From contig NC_080671.1 of NCBI RefSeq assembly GCF_030247195.1, forward strand, positions 204,380,897 to 204,444,896: a stretch of DNA of 64,000 bases, written 5' to 3'. The DNA comes from Topomyia yanbarensis. Taxonomy: Eukaryota; Arthropoda; Insecta; Diptera; Culicidae. Under the pieces are notes generated by a model that was not told where the DNA came from, searched no databases, and was given only the letters and a program-made list of their open reading frames with translations. A program made the position numbers and the translations under genes. Positions 58,210-64,000 of the stretch are shown piece by piece (the first letter of the stretch is position 1; the number at the start of each line of letters is the position of its first letter).

Positions 58210-60360
58210 CTAAAATTCGCGTAAACCTAAAAATGATCAATTTGAAAAATCGCCGCACCGATTTACACAAACTTAACTGAAAAGTATAACGCTCCCATAA
58301 GTTGTTATTGTATTTTCAGTTGATCCGACTTCCGGTTCCGGAATTACGGATTGAAGAGTGCGGTCACACAACACAGTGGCGTAGCCAGGGGGGGGGGGGT
58401 GGTTGGGGGTTAAACCCCCCCCCCCCCAAACCAAAATTAATTGGATTGAAAACAAAAAATGATACTGACGAATTTATTTTAATATTCCACAAAATATTTT
58501 TGGAAAAATATTCTCTGATCACTACATTGAGAACTGTGTTTAAAGCGTCATGAGAACTTTTGGAAAATTGTGGGAAGGGGATCTTGTAACTTATCTCTTA
58601 GCCAAAATCCCATAGTTGTCAAATTACTTCAATGTAAAATAAAGTAACTGTCTGAATTATTATGAGCTCATTTTTGGAAAGATGCTTCAAAATATGGATT
58701 AGAGACAATTTTTCGAATGGGAATCTAAATTTGAATAGGTTGATTGCATATAAAACATAAGCTTGTTTACCGAAAACTTGCATACATTTCAACATTTGCT
58801 GAAAATGTATTTTTTAGATTGTGTAGAGTTTAGACAACAATTCAATATGGTTAACAACAAGAATAACATTTCAGAAACTAGTTGAAAGCTGATGTAATTT
58901 TGTCTCTAGCAGGTTAGGATCGGTTTTATGAGCATTGGATTTTTGTTGTATTATCAACTATATGAATAGCCTCTTAGCAGGATGCAATGAATGGCGTACT
59001 AAAATTTTGTGTGCTACGTACTAGTACTGCAAGTTGTGAGGTTGACTAATGAAGAAAAGTTAAATTAATGCTCGATAAATTTTTAACGGTCACGATCACA
59101 TTCATTCGTAACTGCCAAATTTCGATGTTAAGTAACATTGAAGAATTTCAAAACGTGAAACTGTTCATCTGCTGATAGAATAATTTTGACGGTTAATCCT
59201 CCTAGAAGTAATTATAGAGAAGAATTACTCTTCAAGCAAATTTGGGTCGAGACTTAATGTCTCCAGCAAAGTTTTCGACACTTTTCAAACAACTTTGTCA
59301 AAGACATAAATATCCCACATATTCAGAGTATCGAAATATAGTAGTAGAAAACCTTTACAACAAGCTATTCTGAAATTACTGTATTTGATAAATCTCTTCT
59401 GCGGTAATTAAATAATAAATTCACATTGCGTTCAAGGTGCCTTTGAAGCTTACAAAAAATAAGGGAACTGGATTTAAAACAAATAATTCCCAGATATTAA
59501 AAGGACTCAAAAACACAAAGAGTGCTTCCATTTTCAGGAGCTAGCATCGATTCGGCGCTAGCTTAGTCCGCCCACCCAGTTAGTGTCGGATTCTGATGAG
59601 ATGAAGTCGAAACGCAAGTTTCGGTTCCATCCATCCATAATTTAGTTATAGGTTTTGTGTTCTCAACTCGCAATGATTGTTTCAAACAATTTTATCCGTA
59701 GCGCAGGAAAAAATAGTTTTCACCTAAATTTTTATTCACAAAGGAGAAATATAGCAGGCCCAGTCCATTTAAATCCCTCTATGTTGAATTCATGTAGCCT
59801 TCATATTTTCAACAAAATTGTTTGAAATGACATTATCAAAAACTTTGCTGAAGGCACCATGTCTCTTAATATTTTTGAAAAATTAATTCACCATAATTAC
59901 CTCTATGAGAATTAATCACTAAAACTTCTATATCAAAGCAGGCGCTGTTTTATGCTGATAACTTCCCGAAGTTGTCAAACCTTCAAAGTCAAGGATTATT
60001 ATATTAGGTGATCTTGAACGTTGAAAATTTTTTAGATCATTTATCCCACTTTAAAAGATTGCAATTTTTGACTTCATTGGCATATTATACAAGAAAATAA
60101 TCTATAGAGGTTTGAAAACTGTTCCATGTTGATCCTTCTTGTTTGTAGACTGGAATGACATCTGTTAGACTACTTATGTTTTTGAGTTTTCAATAATTTA
60201 TCAAACTCATATTAAATTTTAGCATTTTATCAAAAAATTTGCGATTTTCATCAAAAACCCCTCCAAACCAAATTTCTGGCTACGCCACTGACACAACAAA
60301 TTCTCATATAAACTGGTGCCACCATGATGTCTAAATGATGTAATACATATTCAAATGGGT
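58210..60360. repeat. Dispersed repeat S, split by a hAT-like insertion
   Basis: 58210-58373 and 60299-60360 are the two halves of a repeat S copy (TGATCCGACTTCCGGTTCCG, then ATATAAACTGGTGCCACCAT), with the element 58374-60290 between. Confidence 0.75.
58374..60290. mobile_element. hAT-like non-autonomous element with perfect 8-bp target duplication
   Basis: The ends CAGTGGCGTAGCCAG and CTGGCTACGCCACTG are perfect inverse copies. ACACAACA stands directly before (58366-58373) and after (60291-60298), which is the 8-bp duplication expected for the hAT superfamily. G/C runs lie just inside the left end. The 1917 bp hold no transposase, so movement needs a transposase supplied elsewhere. A fragment resembling MITE family T lies at about 59540-59720. 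Confidence 0.85.
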
Positions 60361-60656
60361 GCAACGCTACTTGGATTTACGGGTCTATTTCCCAGCGAAT
60401 TCTTCACCTCTTACACCTCTCTCCTTCATCACCATAAGTTGGGCATAAAGTATCCTTCCTACACATCGTGCGAACATTACCATTCCTCTCCAGCTGCTGG
60501 GATCAAGACGACCAAACTAAGTCTGAAACCACCGATTACTAATTCTGATGGTTCCAGTTTCCGATTTGGCCTTTTTCTACAAACTTTTAGAGCTTGAATA
60601 TTTATTTCTTTTCTTGTACGTAGTTGTCATATCATGTAAAATAAAAATGTTATATC

Positions 60657-61397
60657 GTCGCTGTTGTGCTATCTTATGACAAGCGCCATTTAGCACATTT
60701 CGAGAAAAACGATTTTTAAAGTTTGAGATTGAACATCTTGAAACTTATAAATGGTATAAGCAATCCAAAGAACACAATTGATGCTTCTATCTATTCTGTA
60801 TTAATCCCTCAAATATAACGAAGATCGGTTGAATATGTTGCGAGTTTTTACTATAAATGTAAACAAAAGTCGCACTCACACGTGTCATAGGTGTGTATTG
60901 ATGACAAAATTTGTATGATGTGTCATTATCGTGAAAAAAATCATCAATTTTCAACTTTTATTCATATCTTTGGCTTCATTTAGTCTATAAACAATCGGTG
61001 AGATGCATTTTAAAGGAAATGAGTCAGGGAATCTAGAAAAAAATAGTTATTTTTGGTTACAGTGTTGCCAAATATGCTATATTTTCAGTTTAAAACTTAA
61101 ATTGCATTTTTCTCACAATTCGTGTATTTTTGTTTTGAAAACGATTTTGCTATTGTGTTTCTCAGATAATTTTACACATAAAAACATCTTATGTATCAAG
61201 ATAACTTGAACCAATCTCCAGACACAGTCATTTGAATCAAAAAATTAAAAATTTCTCAGCACGTTTCTCGCTATATCTCAGTAACCAAGCAAAATGTCGA
61301 AATTCTGAAAACGCCACTTTGTAGAGATTTTTTTGACAAGTGATGTGGCATATCTAACTCAGTTTACCCCAAAATTGCGTTTGTCATAACAGCGACA
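60657..61397. mobile_element. Element with GTCGCTGTT ends, related to the tandem unit
   Basis: The start GTCGCTGTTGTGCTATCTTATGACAA and the inverse of the end (GTCGCTGTTATGACAA) form inverted termini. Bases 60657-61220 are a diverged copy of 15395-15985 in the tandem unit, which retains the left end but not the right end. No target duplication was seen. Confidence 0.55.
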
Positions 61398-61985
61398 AAC
61401 AAACATTTGAATGAATATAAACAAAGATAAAATGCTAGGTGTTCATGATTGAGATAGGCGCTGTTACACCGCTAGGTGGATTAAAACAGTTTTTTTTTCA
61501 AATTGTAAAGTGTGTCCCATATCAAATTGCATCACGGAAAACACTGTAGAAAATAACTGTTACGACAGATGTCTTCCGTTTAATTCCACTATACTCGTAA
61601 TAAAAAAACAGTTGCTTTTCACCATCAGTCAGATACGAGTATTTCAACTATTACTCATACATGCAGAAAAAAAATCAGTAAGGATAAACAAATTTTGGTT
61701 TTAATTAACAATTTTCCCGTTTGATATAGTGACAAACAAGATTCAGATTTGATTTAATCAACACTCTTGCTTGAAATTACCAACAAATTCATTTGTTGGC
61801 TTTTCAATAGATTCAACAAAACAACAACAAAATCATGATAAATTTAACGTAACGAACAGGTTCGAAGAATCAAAACAAATCTTTAGCATTAACCAAAGGC
61901 GAGAACAACTCAAATTTAGTTGAAATCAAACAAAGATTATGTTGGTTTTTAACAAAGGAAACAGTTAGATCTAACAAATTTTGTT
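61398..61985. other. Unassigned sequence rich in CAACAAA words
   Basis: Near 61450 the block CCGCTAGGTGGATTAAAACAG matches repeat S inverted. From 61730 many AACAAA/CAACAAA words recur in short order, possibly the leader of the transposase fragment downstream. Confidence 0.4.
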
Positions 61986-62304
61986 TTGTTCCAACAATTT
62001 AAAATGCAAACAGAAGTATTTGTTGAACTAAACCAAATACGTGCTTTCGAGAAACGCCCATTTCAGTTTGAAACAGTCATTCGTCAAATTAGAAATTCAA
62101 CTAAACGTTTTGTTGTTTCAAAAAGACTTGATTCTTCTGCGTGTAGTTTTCTTCAGTGTTCATATCAGTCTAAATTTGTTTTGAATTTTGTACAACAATA
62201 TAGAACCCATTGGGTATTTTCTCTTGAATGTTTGGGTAGAAGTAGTTTAGAGTGTCTTGTTTACGCTATATTTTATCGCTGTCAGTTTGTTGAAGAATGG
62301 GAAA

Positions 62305-62480
62305 ATGGTATCACCCGAAAAGCAACGTCGCGATTTGATTTTGCGCTAGCACCAGGAAAATCCTCAACAATTTCTTCGGGATATCAGAAAACAACTCGCA
62401 ATCGTACAATGGTGAGTCGTGTGATTAAATGTTACTACCAAACTCTGAGCATCGAACGGGATGAGAAATGTAATGGTTAG
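62305..62480 (+). pseudogene. N-terminal fragment of a Tc1/mariner-like (ITmD37E-type) transposase
   Basis: From the ATG at 62305 the frame reads MVSPEKQRRDLILR, a stop, then HQENPQQFLRDIRKQLAI. After a frame change it reads TMVSRVIKCYYQTLSIERD. This is the first helix-turn-helix of Tc1/mariner-like transposases, which binds the element ends; the pattern VSRVIKRY-ETLSIER is typical of mosquito DD37E elements. The DDE catalytic domain is missing: at 62480 the sequence switches to a repeat also present in the tandem unit (about 16910). The in-frame stop and frameshift make it inactive. The longer open frame starting at 61986 is partly chance. Confidence 0.65.
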
Positions 62481-62610
62481 GTGTAGCTCAATAGCATGCC
62501 CATAAGAATTATAGTAAATAATATGGCTCATGTTTTGGCTAGAACATTTTAAATTCACATGTTACCGCATAGAGGGCGCCAACAACTTTTCAACGAAGAG
62601 AGATAGTTTT
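62481..62610. repeat. Diverged copy of part of the tandem unit
   Basis: TAGGTGTAGCTCAATAG, AGAATTATAGTAAATAATA and CACATGTTACCGC.T.GAGGGC match 16909-17035. It truncates the transposase fragment. Confidence 0.75.
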
Positions 62611-62837
62611 TTCTCTTTTTCCTCATATTTAATGTTTTCAACAAGTAACAATGTATTTGCATGATTTGTAGAAATGTTTTAAAGAGGTTTCAGTGAAGGT
62701 GACAACATAAAATCGCGTATTGTTTATTTTAGAACGATTCTCCCTAAGAAGGGCGTCCGGTGTACGGTGCTCAAAACGAAAGTTATTTTGTTTTACAATT
62801 TTGAAGGATAGGCAACAATAGATCTTTTGTGTCATGT

Positions 62838-63729
62838 TAACCGTTATGTGTCCGACGCGGTACCCGGGTACCTTTTTAAGTTTCAATTAATGAAATTCCC
62901 ATGTTTTATCCATAGCTGGAAATTGAAACTGCGTGACATCTTAGAACTTCACTGAGTCAAGTTTTTGGGTTAATAATTATGTTGATATAGTAAGGGGGAG
63001 TGAAGAGGGGCTCCTGAATTTTTGTACTACGTAACAGGCCAACGTGGGTACCCGGGTACCCACAAAACTGAAATGTTAATAACTAAGGCAATTTTCAACC
63101 GATTTCGGCACTTTTGGTTTTTTTTGGATTCAGGAACTCATCCACTTTTAGACTTGGTAAAAATGAATCGGGTTACTTCATACGGTTCCCGGGAATCCGG
63201 ATTTCCGGAAGCAGGTTCCAGTGCTGGGATACTATTTGTGAACTTCAATCGAATACTAGCAATATGGGTATCAAAATTCTTGGAATTGCATCAGTAGGCT
63301 GTATCTCGTAGTTTTGGAACCATTTGGTGATTTGACCCCGGAACGGACATTCCGAACCAGGTTTCCGTGGGGCCGTTAGTGGCCATTCCATTCCAATTCC
63401 ATTTGCCATAGGATCCCGTAACAATAAATAACATACTTTCGAGACAATTTGAAGAGTTTTGATACTTATATTGCTATGGACATTATTAAAATTTACAAAT
63501 CATTCCCTAGTACTGGCACATTGCTCTGGAAAATCTGAATTACCGAGAACCAGATCTATTCATCCAGTTCAATTTTGCAGAATCAAAAAGTGGACGAGTT
63601 CCTGAATCCAAAACATCTAAATGTGTCCAAATCGGTTAAAGGAAGCCATAGTCATGAGCATTTCAATTTGTGGGTACCCGGGTACCCACGTTGGCCTGTT
63701 AAAGGTGTTGTTGGACACATAACTGTTAA
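62838..63729. mobile_element. Nested foldback built on GGTACCCGGGTACC palindromes
   Basis: The outer ends TTAACCGTTATGTGTCC and GGACACATAACTGTTAA are inverted. Inside, a TA-flanked segment (63034-63699) begins ACAGGCCAACGTGGG and ends in its inverse. The perfect palindrome GTGGGTACCCGGGTACCCAC stands at 63044-63063 and 63670-63689, and a shorter version GGTACCCGGGTACC at 62859-62872. No transposase is seen. Confidence 0.65.
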
Positions 63730-64000
63730 GATCGTTTTATTTATTTATTGTGCGCAAAAAAAAATCGGTCACGTCGAGCCACATATACGAGCGTTCCAAG
63801 AGTAGAAGTCTTACCATTTCTACGTCGAGGAGCGCCGCGGCGAACATAATAACTCTTGATTGTCTAACACAGGAAATTCTATAGGATTTGTACAGTTTAG
63901 ACTTGTAGTTACTCGATGAAACCAATGTTTCGGAAAATGGCTCCATGAAAACCGAAAAATCTCTTTTTTTTGTACAATTCGCTCGTTTTTCTTCAAAATG
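63730..64000. other. Unassigned sequence at window edge
   Basis: No gene or defined repeat was recognised. Confidence 0.4.

Noticed and set aside
60355..60597. 80-codon open frame after the hAT-like element
   Set aside because: It begins inside a dispersed repeat (compare 53465-53520) and has no domain.
61986..62304. 164-codon open frame beginning at 61986 as one protein
   Set aside because: Only the last part corresponds to a transposase domain, and that domain starts in another frame at 62305. The earlier part has no domain and uses CAACAAA-rich sequence.

Overview
The window looks like a large-intron, transposon-packed insect genome, most likely a culicine mosquito (Aedes-like). The evidence is an AT-rich background, many non-LTR retrotransposon fragments of mosquito type, a tRNA-derived SINE, many TA-flanked MITE-like elements, long (TA)n tracts, and only two convincing host coding exons in 64 kb. 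There is no prokaryotic or viral gene organisation. Species assignment is inference.

Host gene: two adjacent plus-strand exons (25376-25546 and 25770-25986, separated by a 223-bp GT-AG intron) encode about 129 residues of the extracellular Venus-flytrap domain of a metabotropic GABA-B receptor subunit 1. Three GABA-contacting positions keep their expected identity and spacing. No neighbouring exon was recognised, so most of the window is probably intronic sequence of this gene or its flank.

Layout: 0.6-3.3 kb, minus-strand remnant of a LOA/R1-type non-LTR element. 5.6-14.6 kb, foldbacks, MITEs, a duplicated core-promoter-like block, a 1.3-kb TA-flanked element, and fragments (RT tail, endonuclease) of two non-LTR elements. 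14.681-24.010 kb, three nearly identical 3110-bp tandem units, each with a degenerate histone-like segment ending in an intact histone-type 3' stem-loop. An inverted copy of the end of the array lies at 41.69-43.01 kb. 25.4-26.0 kb, GABA-B exons. 27-41 kb, dispersed repeats, a 1.86-kb foldback with a SINE in it, MITEs and a 1.5-kb foldback. 44.6-46.6 kb, a three-layer nested insertion. 47.8-52.6 kb, two long (TA)n tracts, palindromes, an RNase H-bearing retrotransposon fragment split by a MITE, and another TA-flanked element. 53-64 kb, a piggyBac-like fragment, a fourth large TA-flanked element, an intact hAT-like insertion with an 8-bp target duplication, a mariner-like transposase fragment and a nested foldback built on GGTACC palindromes.

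Most unusual signal: five TA-flanked elements (about 11.6, 37.7, 44.9, 50.6 and 54.9 kb) share a plan rather than a sequence. Each starts with GGG, carries its own short keyword next to the termini, and four of them (all but the short 37.7-kb one) repeat that keyword at internal positions. In three of them the internal sites sit at nearly the same distances. The second unusual signal is the histone-type 3' processing hairpin kept in every copy of a decayed, amplified histone-like segment.
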